Source: CAZEJK01 sp964512045 (GTDB lineage: Bacteria > Acidobacteriota > Thermoanaerobaculia > Thermoanaerobaculales > Sulfomarinibacteraceae). Taken from it: a stretch of 31,486 nucleotides of DNA. Of the stretch, positions 16,131 to 24,108 are shown piece after piece (the stretch's first letter is position 1; each line of letters opens with the position of its first letter). Where the stretch lies: contig CAZEJK010000037.1 of assembly GCA_964512045.1 (NCBI GenBank), positions 1 through 31,486 of the forward strand. Direction: 5' to 3'. Below the pieces are notes generated by a model. It was not told the origin of the DNA. It saw only the letters and a program-made list of their open reading frames with translations, and ran no database searches. The translations under genes and the position numbers were made by a program.

Positions 16131-16991
16131 CTATCGCACCAGCGTGGGTGAGGTGTTCGATCCGTGGACCGCGACGTGGCAGGTCGTGCACTCCCGGTAG
16201 CGCGGATCCCGGAGGTTGTGGAACGAGGGCGGCTGCGAGCCCAGGGTTCCCTCCGAGAAGCTGCTATGGCACTCCAGGCAGAGCTGGGCCACGGTGGCAC
16301 GGGTCAAAGCCGACGGGTTCGACGAGCCGTGGGGCTCGTGGCAGCTCGAGCAGTCGCCGGTGACTCCGGAGACGTGCGGGAACACGAACGGCCCGCGTTT
16401 CTCCGCGTGACAGCTGACGCACGGCCCCTGGCCGCTGCTGTCCAGCCGAAGGCTGCGCTCGCCGGCGCCACCGTGCGGATCGTGGCACGAGACACACTGG
16501 ATGCCACCACGGTTGAGGTCATGGCCGAACGGTCGCTCGAACGCGCGTTCTGTGCGGGCATGGCAGCTGATGCACAGTGCGTTCGCCTCGCCGTGCAGCA
16601 GGTTGGCCCGGGCCAGCTCTCCCTCGTCCGGGTGGATGCTGTGGCAGTCGTCGCAGTAGACGGCGGCTGCCGGGTGCGCCGCGCTCGAAGGAAGCACGCG
16701 AACCATTGCGTCCTGGTGGCACTGGAGGCAGACCTCGCGAGCCTCGTTCCCGGTCGGTGTCATGATCAGGGAGGGATCTCCACCTTCGTCCATGTGAGCG
16801 GTTCCATCGCCGTGGCAGGACTCGCACGAGGTCGCCTGCTTGCCAGCCATACCATGCGGCGTCATCGCGAACTCGGCCGTCACAACGTCGTGGCAGATAC
16901 CGCAATCAGACTCGTTGTCCTCGGCCGCTGCGAATGTGAGCGGCAGCAGCAGGAGGAGGGCGAGTACCGCTACTCGTTTCGGTTCTCTCAT
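16131..16991 (-). CDS. Periplasmic decahaem c-type cytochrome (MtrA/DmsE-like)
   Basis: This 286-residue protein has a signal peptide (residues 1-23, cleavage after FAAA) followed by ten CxxCH haem-binding motifs, the first at Cys30 and the last at Cys268: CGICH, CESCH, CLQCH, CDDCH, CISCH, CVSCH twice, CSSCH, CLECH and CTTCH. Ten haems at this length fit the MtrA/PioA/DmsE group, which carries electrons from the periplasm through the barrel. A GTG at 17003 is in frame, but the ATG at 16991 gives a normal signal peptide and lies 7 bases after GGTGGG. That ribosome binding site sits in a possible hairpin (16999-17016). Confidence 0.95.
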   Translation of the reverse strand: MREPKRVAVLALLLLLPLTFAAAEDNESDCGICHDVVTAEFAMTPHGMAGKQATSCESCHGDGTAHMDEGGDPSLIMTPTGNEAREVCLQCHQDAMVRVLPSSAAHPAAAVYCDDCHSIHPDEGELARANLLHGEANALCISCHARTERAFERPFGHDLNRGGIQCVSCHDPHGGAGERSLRLDSSGQGPCVSCHAEKRGPFVFPHVSGVTGDCSSCHEPHGSSNPSALTRATVAQLCLECHSSFSEGTLGSQPPSFHNLRDPRYRECTTCHVAVHGSNTSPTLVR

Positions 16992-16998
16992 CCGCGTA

Positions 16999-17016
16999 CC
17001 CACCTTTCAGGGTGGG
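16999..17016 (-). promoter_or_regulatory. Dyad covering the mtrA-like ribosome binding site
   Basis: On the minus-strand transcript, CCCACC-CTGAAA-GGTGGG forms a perfect 6-bp stem with a 6-base loop. Its 3' arm is the putative Shine-Dalgarno sequence of the decahaem gene at 16991. The 5' arm shares two bases with the base of the larger upstream hairpin, so the two structures may compete. Confidence 0.45.
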
Positions 17017-17046
17017 CCGGGGCCGGCAGATGCAGCCGGCCCGGCC
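17015..17046 (-). promoter_or_regulatory. Strong intercistronic hairpin between the two cytochrome genes
   Basis: The arms GCCGGCCCGGCC (17035-17046) and GGCCGGGGCCGGC (17015-17027) pair over 12 bp with one bulged base around a 7-base loop. The hairpin lies just after the stop of the OmcA/MtrC-like gene and before the MtrA-like gene. It has no T run, so a role in mRNA stability, processing or partial termination is more likely than full termination. Confidence 0.6.
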
Positions 17047-17057
17047 GTGACTGTCTC

Positions 17058-19115
17058 CTACCGCGCATGGAGGCGGGTAGTCGAGAACTCCCGGCCCTCG
17101 GCATGGCAGGCGGAGCACGACTCGCCGAACGGTGCGGTGTTCACGTAGGCGTGCGCCGCTGCGTGCTCGGTGTCGTGACAGCTGATGCAGCTCGAGGTGG
17201 CCGGGCGGATCATGTCGTCCATGAAGTATGGGCTTCTCGGCCGGTGCGTCGCGATGGCGACGTCCGGAAGCGGCAGGGTGTAGGTGTCCTCCACGTGGCA
17301 GGCCTCGCAGTTGCGGAGGTCGCCCGGGTAGCGAAGCTCATTGTAGTTGTGCACGCTGCTGCGGAAGCCGTACAGGGTGAAGTCGCTGGTGAGCTCCTCA
17401 CCCTGGTGAAGGCGGTGCACGAGCCACTTCAGGTGGATGCCTTCCGGTTCGCCGGCATCGGCCGGACGAACCGCCTCGTCGGTCTCCAGCGGCGTGTGGC
17501 AGATCACACACTCCTCGATCTTGAACCGCTGGCCGCCGTGCAGTGCGAGGGTGTCGTGGCAGGCGTTGCACTTGTCGAGATCGACGATCTCGCGCCGCAT
17601 GACCGGCTCGTCGTCGGTCACCGCTGCGTTGAACAGCGGGTTGAGCGCGGCCTCACGCACCTCGAGGCCCTCATCGGAGCCGTCGTCGATGAACACGTAG
17701 CGGTACACGTCGGCGCTGAACAGCCAGGTGCCCTCGGCGTCGGCCGGGATCGGCGTGCTCACGGTGGTCATGAACAGGTCGCCGGACTGCGTGAGCTCAC
17801 CGAGCGATGCCCGGTAGTACTCGGTGATCTCGGTGGTCGGTCCGCCGAACAGGAACCTGAAGCTGTCGAGGGAAGCCGGATCGATCGTGTCGCCGGCATC
17901 GTCGGTGACGGTGAAGCTGATCGTTGGCATGCAGCCGGGGCAGCTGTCGGCGACGTTGACGATCTCGACGTTGAGACCTTCGAGCTGCTCGGACTTGGTC
18001 GGTACGGTGTGGGCGTTGATGATGCCCGGTCCGTACTCGGGGCCTTCCGGCCGGTGGCACGAGGCACAGGATGAGTCTGGCTGCGGCCCGGCAACGTGAC
18101 CCTCGCCGGTGTCGAAGTCGACGTCATCGTGACACGACGCGCACTCGGCGCCCGATGGGCTGGTGTACCAGACGTGGCCTTCCGGGTTGTCGGCGCCGTG
18201 GCAGCTCGTGCAGTTGCGGATGTCCTGTGGATAGACCACGTTCGAGTAGTTGTGCTCCGACTGCATGTAGCCGATGACGATGTAGGGCTCCCCGGCTCGC
18301 ACGCTTGGCAGATCCTCTCCGCGATGGATCTTGTGGGTCATGATCTCCATGTCGAGGTTGCGACCGGTGTCGGGATCCACCAGCTGCGGCGTGTGGCACA
18401 GGACGCACAGCTTGACGTCCTGGCGCGAGCCGCCGTGGGCTGACAGTGGATCGTGGCAGGAGTTGCAGTTGGCATCGCTCACCGGCGCCCAGGTGTCGAC
18501 GACCTCTGAGCCGTCCGGGACGAAGTCGAGCTCCACGTTGGCAACGTACTCCTTCTCGATCGGCTCGATATCGCTCAGGTCGCGGGTGGCGAAGATGCCG
18601 AGCGTGTGGGTCATGCCCATCGGGTAGTCGGCCGGGAGCTGAGTATCAAACGTGTACCGATACCGGCCGAGCTCCAGCTCCTCCCACTCGCCACGGCTGT
18701 CGTAGCTGGGCTGGTGCTCAGTATCGCCGGTGATCGGGCTCGTCTGTGGACGTAAGGTGTAGTCCGTGTACTCCCGAGCCCCCTCGTCCCACCAGGCGAG
18801 GATGAACCGGATGTCGAGCTCGCCCGGTGTGATCACACCGTCCATGTCGAGCGGCTCGCCGAGGTCATCCGTGGCCTCGAGGACCACCACCGGGTGCCGA
18901 TCGCTCGGAATCTCGATCGAGACCACCTCGATGACCAGGCCGGGCCGGATCCACTGCGCTTGCTCGGCGGTCAGGTAGTACTCCTTGTCCGCCTCCGAGT
19001 ACACGGGCGTGACGGCCTGCTGGCCTTCGATGCCTCGGGTTTGTGGCTGATCGCCAAGCTGCGGTACAACGACTGCAGTGGCGGCGGTTAGCAGGAGCAA
19101 TGCACGCTGCAACAT
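17058..19115 (-). CDS. OmcA/MtrC-family decahaem c-type cytochrome
   Basis: This 685-residue protein has ten CxxCH motifs in two groups of five: the first group begins at Cys217, the second runs from Cys516 to CSACH at 667-671. Each group follows a beta-rich domain (about 40-210 and 375-510), the split beta-barrel / pentahaem design of OmcA and MtrC, which reduce extracellular acceptors. The two halves repeat visible motifs (CNSCHDPLSAHGG and CNACHDTLALHGG; SEHNYSN and SVHNYNE). A non-haem CPGC pair (Cys392, Cys395) lies in the second beta domain. The N terminus is a short hydrophobic signal without a lipobox Cys, unlike Shewanella MtrC. The ATG follows GGGAGGAGAG. It is the first gene of the conduit operon. 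Confidence 0.95.
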   Translation of the reverse strand: MLQRALLLLTAATAVVVPQLGDQPQTRGIEGQQAVTPVYSEADKEYYLTAEQAQWIRPGLVIEVVSIEIPSDRHPVVVLEATDDLGEPLDMDGVITPGELDIRFILAWWDEGAREYTDYTLRPQTSPITGDTEHQPSYDSRGEWEELELGRYRYTFDTQLPADYPMGMTHTLGIFATRDLSDIEPIEKEYVANVELDFVPDGSEVVDTWAPVSDANCNSCHDPLSAHGGSRQDVKLCVLCHTPQLVDPDTGRNLDMEIMTHKIHRGEDLPSVRAGEPYIVIGYMQSEHNYSNVVYPQDIRNCTSCHGADNPEGHVWYTSPSGAECASCHDDVDFDTGEGHVAGPQPDSSCASCHRPEGPEYGPGIINAHTVPTKSEQLEGLNVEIVNVADSCPGCMPTISFTVTDDAGDTIDPASLDSFRFLFGGPTTEITEYYRASLGELTQSGDLFMTTVSTPIPADAEGTWLFSADVYRYVFIDDGSDEGLEVREAALNPLFNAAVTDDEPVMRREIVDLDKCNACHDTLALHGGQRFKIEECVICHTPLETDEAVRPADAGEPEGIHLKWLVHRLHQGEELTSDFTLYGFRSSVHNYNELRYPGDLRNCEACHVEDTYTLPLPDVAIATHRPRSPYFMDDMIRPATSSCISCHDTEHAAAHAYVNTAPFGESCSACHAEGREFSTTRLHAR

Positions 19116-19329
19116 CTCTCCTCCCTCTCTTTCCTAATGGCTGGCTGAACCCGTGGGACCGGAGCTCCTGGTCCTCCGACCGCTGCTGGCAGTGGCGCCG
19201 TAGCAGGGGTTGTGGTGGTTCCAGGCCGAGACCGGATTGAACGTTTCTACAGTTGCGCTCATCGTCAAATGACGCTACCACGAGCTTGGTGGAAATGCAC
19301 GAAAAAAGTCGAATAGATTCTGAGACTGG

Positions 19330-19346
19330 ATCGCTATAGTAGCGAT
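19330..19346. promoter_or_regulatory. Perfect dyad in the AT-rich leader of the cytochrome operon
   Basis: ATCGCTA-TAG-TAGCGAT is a perfect 7-3-7 inverted repeat about 215 bases upstream of the OmcA/MtrC-like start. Its size and position fit a regulator binding site. On the minus strand it includes TACTATAG, a possible -10 element. Confidence 0.4.
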
Positions 19347-19718
19347 TTGAACGATACGGATTTGCAGCGACAGGCGAGTAACTTTCGAATATATTGGGAG
19401 ATAAAGATGCTGTACAGTCTTCTTGACGATTCAAGTTGCGAACGCGACTACGTCTGGTACGCGATATGAAGACGACGTTCTCACAGTATTGGCAGCTCTG
19501 AGTGGCGATGGACGTGGTCTCTGCGAAGCGACGCTCGGCGGAGGGTTTGGCGGTCAACCCTCGCTGTTGTACTGACGCAGGCGGGAGTGGGGCGATCTCA
19601 CGTAGCAAGCGCGGGCGCGGTGCGAACGAACGGCCTCGTCGGGTTGACGACAGAGCACAGCGGTGCACGTGACTCTTCGTGACGACCTCACGGGCCTGTG
19701 GAGATGACGCTTTGCTCA

Positions 19719-19738
19719 TCAGATCAGCTCGGATCTGA
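19719..19738. promoter_or_regulatory. Dyad TCAGATC-N6-GATCTGA
   Basis: This is a perfect 7-6-7 inverted repeat in the gene-free region between the divergent genes at 19115 and 19996. It is followed five bases later by another perfect dyad, so the pair could be operators or a compact stem-loop element. Confidence 0.35.
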
Positions 19739-19743
19739 CCGTA

Positions 19744-19760
19744 GCAACGGCGTCCGTTGC
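19744..19760. promoter_or_regulatory. Dyad GCAACGG-CGT-CCGTTGC
   Basis: This perfect 7-3-7 inverted repeat lies next to the dyad at 19719-19738. As RNA it would form a stable small hairpin, but no T run follows on either strand. Confidence 0.35.
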
Positions 19761-19995
19761 GACGCTATCGGGCGATCTCCTATTTCTTGCTGATATTGAG
19801 ACTTAGTACGTTTCAGTGGAAGCCCGGGAGAGGTTGTGCTCGATGGCTCGGTCGCTCGCGATCGGAGGTTTCCCTGTCTCTGGCACGGGCGTCGCCCGGT
19901 ACTCGGGCTTGGGCAACTGCGCCAAGGTGAGGCGCCACGAGAGCTGAACCGCAGTGAGCACGGGACGTTCGGGCTCGCGCACTGAGGGAGGCCGA

Positions 19996-20337
19996 ATGAG
20001 GCGCAGAGATGATGACCCGCGACGAGACCACAGGATCCTCGCAACGATCTCGCCGTTGTCAAGAAGCTGGTCCGTGGCGAGGGGGCTGTCTGTGCACCCC
20101 CGGCTGCCGGTACGAGCTGTTCATGGCTCCTGGAGTACGCCAGTGTCCGTTCTCCTGCTGGCGGCGCTGCTCCTCGCGCTCATGCTGGTCGCGGCGATCG
20201 TCAACGGTGCTGGGGGCGAGCAACGGACCGTCGAGGTCCTGCTGGACGACTACAGCATCGACATGCCGACGACCCTGGCGCCGGGCTTCTTCGGCGGCGC
20301 CATGATCTACGGGCTCGACCACTACGCCTGGTGGTAG
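19996..20337 (+). CDS. Small membrane-anchored protein with a truncated cupredoxin-like segment
   Basis: This 113-residue frame starts at ATG 19996 behind GAGGGAGG (19984-19991). It has a basic N-terminal part, one transmembrane helix (about residues 53-68, VSVLLLAALLLALMLVAAIV) and then EVLLDDYSIDMPTTLAPG. That last segment resembles the first strands of membrane-anchored cupredoxin domains. The domain then stops: only 16 more residues (ending DHYAWW) follow, with none of the His/Cys/Met copper ligands. No other frame downstream continues the domain. It could be a degenerate copy or a genuine small protein. It is transcribed divergently from the cytochrome operon. Confidence 0.5.
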   Translation: MRRRDDDPRRDHRILATISPLSRSWSVARGLSVHPRLPVRAVHGSWSTPVSVLLLAALLLALMLVAAIVNGAGGEQRTVEVLLDDYSIDMPTTLAPGFFGGAMIYGLDHYAWW

Positions 20338-20412
20338 CCAGTACCCGACGCGGCCGGGGGCCGTAACCAGAGCAGTGCTCCGATGGCGCTGCTCCCACGG
20401 CCATGCTGGGCA

Positions 20413-21228
20413 CTACCTTTCCCACTTCGGGGCGAAACCGGGATCGATCAGCCGCTGCCCGCGATCGAGAGCGAAGATCTGCTGCATCTCGTCGTCCGAG
20501 AGCTCGAAGTCGAAGATGTCGAGGTTCTCCCGGCGATGCTGCGGCGATGTCGCCTTCGGTATCGCTGCCACCGAGTCCTGCTGGATTAGCCAGCGCAACG
20601 TTACCTGCGCCGGTGTCGTGTCGTGATCGCTGGCGATACGAGCCAGCACGTCATCGTTGGCCACCTCTCCCCGTGCGAGGGGCGAGTATGCAGTCACCAT
20701 CATGCTGTGCCGACGGGCCGCTTCCAGCACGTGGTTCTGGCCGAGGAACGGGTGGTACTCGATCTGGTTGCAGAGGAGGTCGGCCTTCGCGGCGGCGTTC
20801 TCCAGGAAGCTCGGCGGGAAGTTCGAGACGCCGATATGCCGTACCGAGCCCTCTTCTTGGAGCTGACGCATGGCGGTCAGCGGCTCCTCGAGCGGGAGGC
20901 TTTCGTTCGGCCAGTGGATCAGCAGCAGATCGACATAGGAGGTCCCGAGGGTGTCGAGGCTCTCCTTGGTGGAGCGCAGGCAGCTGGCATGGTCGAGGTT
21001 CTCGGGCAGGACCTTGGTGGTGAGAAAGATCTCGTCCCGTGCAACTCCGGAGTCGGCGATCGCTTGTCCCACCTCGGCCTCGTTGCCGTACATCTGCGCA
21101 GTGTCGATGTGCCGGTAGCCCAGCTCGAGAGCGTCTCGGACTGCTTCGAAGCAGTCTCTGCCTGTAATCTGCCAGGTTCCGAAGCCGAGCTTCGGAACCT
21201 GGATGCCGTCTCTTGAGAAGTACTCCAT
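20413..21228 (-). CDS. Aldo/keto reductase (DkgB-like)
   Basis: This 271-residue single-domain NADPH-dependent carbonyl reductase has the full catalytic tetrad: Asp42 and Tyr47 in RHIDTAQMYGNE, Lys72 in FLTTKV and His105 in LLIHWPNE. HIGVSNFPPSFLE and AIPKATSPQHRRENL are further family segments; the latter binds NADPH phosphate. Length and motifs fit the 2,5-diketo-D-gluconate reductase / methylglyoxal reductase group, but the substrate cannot be told from sequence. It lies 49 bases after fadE in the same direction and may be co-transcribed. The ATG is preceded by GGAG. Confidence 0.94.
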   Translation of the reverse strand: MEYFSRDGIQVPKLGFGTWQITGRDCFEAVRDALELGYRHIDTAQMYGNEAEVGQAIADSGVARDEIFLTTKVLPENLDHASCLRSTKESLDTLGTSYVDLLLIHWPNESLPLEEPLTAMRQLQEEGSVRHIGVSNFPPSFLENAAAKADLLCNQIEYHPFLGQNHVLEAARRHSMMVTAYSPLARGEVANDDVLARIASDHDTTPAQVTLRWLIQQDSVAAIPKATSPQHRRENLDIFDFELSDDEMQQIFALDRGQRLIDPGFAPKWER

Positions 21229-21277
21229 CTCGATTCTCCAGTCGTTTCATATGGTTGACAGACTCATGCGACGACGG

Positions 21278-23701
21278 TCATCGTCGCAGGCTCGCGTACT
21301 CCTCCGGCGTGAACTCGTCCACCTGGATCGCCTCCCAGCGGCCCAGGTCCGCTTCATGGAGGCGCTCCCGTTCCTGGGAGGTGATGACGCCCGCCTTAAC
21401 TGCGCGCTCGGCGAGCTCGTCACCCGGCGCTTTGTCGAGGCGGCCTTCGCGCACCGCATACCGGATCTTCCGTTCGACCTCGAGGGCTGGCCGGGCCTTG
21501 GCGAGGGCAGCCTCGAGCCGGCCGAGACCAGGCTCCTCGGGATCGGGCAGGTACACGTCGGATGTCAGCTCGCGGCGGGCGGACTCGGAGTCGAGGGCCG
21601 CGCTGGCAACCTTGCTGCTCAGTGCGTCGTCGCCTCGCCGGCGACACTGTCCGCGCGGAAAGATAAGCGGCCGGAGCAGCATTGCAACGGGCCGTGCTGG
21701 CAGGTTGTCCAGCACGCCGGCCAATGCCTCGTCGATCTGCTCCCGCGACTGCCGGCACGCCCAGCGTGCCAGCGGCACGTCACGCTCCGGCTGGCCGGAG
21801 TCGTTGAACGTCTTCAGCACCGATGAGCCGAGGTAGAGCCACGCCAAAGCGTCGGCGAGGCGACCGGTGATCCGCTCGCGGCGCTTGAGCGTCCCGCCGA
21901 GGGTGGCCAGAGCGCTCTCCGAGACGAGCGCGAACGCCGCGCTCAGGCGGCTGAACCGGCCGTACTCTCGCTTGAGCGGTCCGCTGGTGGGCGCTGCGGC
22001 CAGTCGTCCGCCGGTAAGCCCGAGCAGCAGCGACCGCAGCGCCAAGGTGAACCCGTGGCCCACGTGCGCGAAGAACGCCCGGTCGAAGCGGCGGAGGTCT
22101 GCGGACTGCAGCCCGGTGATCTCCTCGAGAAGGTACGGATGGCAGCGGATCGCGCCCTGACCGTAGATGATCATCGATCGGGTCAGGATGTTGGCGCCCT
22201 CGACAGTGATGCCGATCGGAATCGCCTGGTGCGCGGCCGCGAGCATGTTCCGTGGCCCGCGGACGATCCCTGCACCGGCGCGGATGTCCATCCCGTCGTT
22301 GACCACGCGACGCATGGCCTCGGTCAGGTAGCACTTGACGATCCCCGCCAACACCGCGGGCTCCTCGCCGCCATCGATCGCCCCAACGGTGGTCTGGCGC
22401 GCTGCGTTCATGAGGTAGGTGGTTCCGGCAATTCGCGCCAACGGCTCCTCAACACCCTCGAAACGGCCGATCGGTGTGTCGAACTGCTCCCGAACCATCG
22501 CGTACGCACTGACGACCCTCGTGGTCAGCTGCGAGGCGCCGACCGCGAGAGACGGGAGCGAGATCGATCGCCCGGCGGCAAGGCTCTCCATCAGCATCGG
22601 CCAGCCGTTGCCGGCGTTCTCCGGTCCGCCGATAATGGCATCGAGCGGCACGAAGACGTCGCGGCCACGGGTGGGACCGTTCTGAAACGGGATGCCGAGC
22701 GGATCGTGCCGGTCACCGATCTCGATCCCTTCGAGGTTCGACGGGACCAGGGCACAGGTGATTCCGACGTCCTGGGTGTCACCGAGCAGGCCCTCGGGGT
22801 CGAGGAGCCGGAAGGCGAGGCCGATGATGGTGGACACGGGGCCGAGCGTGATGTACCGCTTGTCCCAGTTGAGCCGGATGCCGGTCACCGTCTCGCCGTT
22901 CACCTCCTTTCGGCAGACCACCCCGGTGCTCTGCGTTGCCGCTGCGTCGCTGCCCGCCTCCGGACCGGTCAAGGCGAAGCACGGGACCTCCTCGCCCGTC
23001 GCCAGACGGGGCAAGTAGCGACGCTGCTGCTCCTCGGTGCCGTACTTCAGCAGGAGCTCGCCGGGACCCAACGAGTTGGGAACCATGACCGTCACTGCTG
23101 CGGTGATACTTCGGCTCGAGAGCCGCGCAATGACCGCTGACTGGGCGGCAGCAGAGAAGGCGAGCCCTCCGTGCTCCTCAGGGATGATCATCCCCCAGAA
23201 CCGGTGCTCCTTGATGTGCTGCCACGCTGCCTCTGGGAGGTCGCCCTGCTGCAGGACGGACCAGTCGTCGATCATCCGGCACAGATCGTTCACAGGCCCG
23301 TCGAGAAACCTCTGCTCATCTTCAGAGAGCCGAGCGGGGGCGGACTCCAAGAGACGTTCCCACCGTGGCCGTCCTGAGAACAGCTCTCCATCCCACCATA
23401 CCGTGCCGGCTTCCAACGCGGCGCGCTCGGTGTCGCCCAGACGCGGCAACAGCCCGCGCAGCGCCGGCACGAGCGGCGTGCTGATCAGCCGCCGACGCAG
23501 TGGACGGATCCCGAAGATGGCGGCAAGCGCAGCCCAGAGCACGACCACAATCGCAGTCGGTAGCCACGTTGGCTGGCCGAGCAGGATCCACCCTGCGATG
23601 GCGATCGCTGCGGCAATCACCCACCCCAGGTAGGCACGGCCGTGGTACAGCAGAGTCCCCCCGCCGAGAGCCGCCGCCAGGAGGATCGCGATTGTCCACA
23701 T
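21278..23701 (-). CDS. fadE: Acyl-CoA dehydrogenase, long membrane form
   Basis: This 807-residue protein matches the long FadE form that carries out the first step of fatty acid beta-oxidation, oxidising acyl-CoA to 2-enoyl-CoA with FAD. Two hydrophobic segments occupy about residues 1-65 and should anchor it to the membrane. The acyl-CoA dehydrogenase core follows, with GMIIPEEHGGLAFSAAAQS, CFALTGPEAGSDAAATQS and NWDKRYITLGPVSTIIGLAF. A C-terminal region of more than 200 residues is typical of FadE. The start overlaps the stop of the upstream cupin gene by one base (TAATG), so the two are coupled. Confidence 0.96.
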   Translation of the reverse strand: MWTIAILLAAALGGGTLLYHGRAYLGWVIAAAIAIAGWILLGQPTWLPTAIVVVLWAALAAIFGIRPLRRRLISTPLVPALRGLLPRLGDTERAALEAGTVWWDGELFSGRPRWERLLESAPARLSEDEQRFLDGPVNDLCRMIDDWSVLQQGDLPEAAWQHIKEHRFWGMIIPEEHGGLAFSAAAQSAVIARLSSRSITAAVTVMVPNSLGPGELLLKYGTEEQQRRYLPRLATGEEVPCFALTGPEAGSDAAATQSTGVVCRKEVNGETVTGIRLNWDKRYITLGPVSTIIGLAFRLLDPEGLLGDTQDVGITCALVPSNLEGIEIGDRHDPLGIPFQNGPTRGRDVFVPLDAIIGGPENAGNGWPMLMESLAAGRSISLPSLAVGASQLTTRVVSAYAMVREQFDTPIGRFEGVEEPLARIAGTTYLMNAARQTTVGAIDGGEEPAVLAGIVKCYLTEAMRRVVNDGMDIRAGAGIVRGPRNMLAAAHQAIPIGITVEGANILTRSMIIYGQGAIRCHPYLLEEITGLQSADLRRFDRAFFAHVGHGFTLALRSLLLGLTGGRLAAAPTSGPLKREYGRFSRLSAAFALVSESALATLGGTLKRRERITGRLADALAWLYLGSSVLKTFNDSGQPERDVPLARWACRQSREQIDEALAGVLDNLPARPVAMLLRPLIFPRGQCRRRGDDALSSKVASAALDSESARRELTSDVYLPDPEEPGLGRLEAALAKARPALEVERKIRYAVREGRLDKAPGDELAERAVKAGVITSQERERLHEADLGRWEAIQVDEFTPEEYASLRR

Positions 23702-24054
23702 TACCGGCCTACGGGCGCTTCGTCTCGACCCTTGGCGGAGGCCGGAGGTGCGGTGGCCTCGACCGCGGTGAACGGCTCGAGGATCCGGTAGGTGTGGTTC
23801 GTGTTCGCTGGTACCACCCAGCTATCGCCGGGCTCGAGCACGACTGTCTGTGCCTCGATCTCCAGCTCGGCGCGTCCGGAGATGACGTAGCCGACGGTCT
23901 CGTACTCACGGACCCGGTGGCTCTTGAACGCTCCGGGCTCGACCGCGTCCCAGAGCCGCATGCCGAGTCGCACTCCGGATGCCAGGTACACCTGGCCCAT
24001 CTCTCCACGCGGTGATCCTACGGAATCCACCTTCTTGACGGTTGTATCAGACAT
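23701..24054 (-). CDS. Cupin domain protein
   Basis: This 117-residue protein has one cupin beta-barrel, recognisable from HRVREYETVGYVISGRAELE, with His and Glu at the usual first metal motif, and LEPGDSWVVPANTNHTYRI with the second-motif His. No enzyme or DNA-binding domain is attached. The ATG follows AGGAGCGACACC, and the stop overlaps the fadE start. Coupling with fadE suggests a role in acyl-chain metabolism or sensing, but this is only inference. Confidence 0.88.
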   Translation of the reverse strand: MSDTTVKKVDSVGSPRGEMGQVYLASGVRLGMRLWDAVEPGAFKSHRVREYETVGYVISGRAELEIEAQTVVLEPGDSWVVPANTNHTYRILEPFTAVEATAPPASAKGRDEAPVGR

Positions 24055-24108
24055 GGTGTCGCTCCTGTTCAGCTCGCCTAAGCTCTCGCAATAACGGAAG
24101 TCGGTGCC

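Larger units (their letters stand above)
19116..19995. other. Long gene-free region upstream of the cytochrome operon
   Basis: No convincing gene is seen in this 880-base stretch. The part around 19245-19500 is clearly richer in A and T than the surroundings. Several short dyads occur, of which the three best are annotated separately; a smaller one is CTTGA-CGAT-TCAAG at 19422-19435. The region must hold the leftward promoter of the cytochrome operon and a rightward promoter for the gene at 19996, but no consensus promoter stands out. Confidence 0.6.

Noticed and set aside
16164..18074. Long plus-strand open frame (636 codons) across both cytochrome genes
   Set aside because: It is antisense to two genes with ten CxxCH motifs each. 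Its product has no domain-like features and the frame is open only because of the GC-rich codon pattern of the minus strand.
22055..23140. Plus-strand open frame of 361 codons inside fadE
   Set aside because: It is a shadow of the fadE coding strand with Arg/Asp/Gly-rich, low-order sequence and no supported ribosome binding site.
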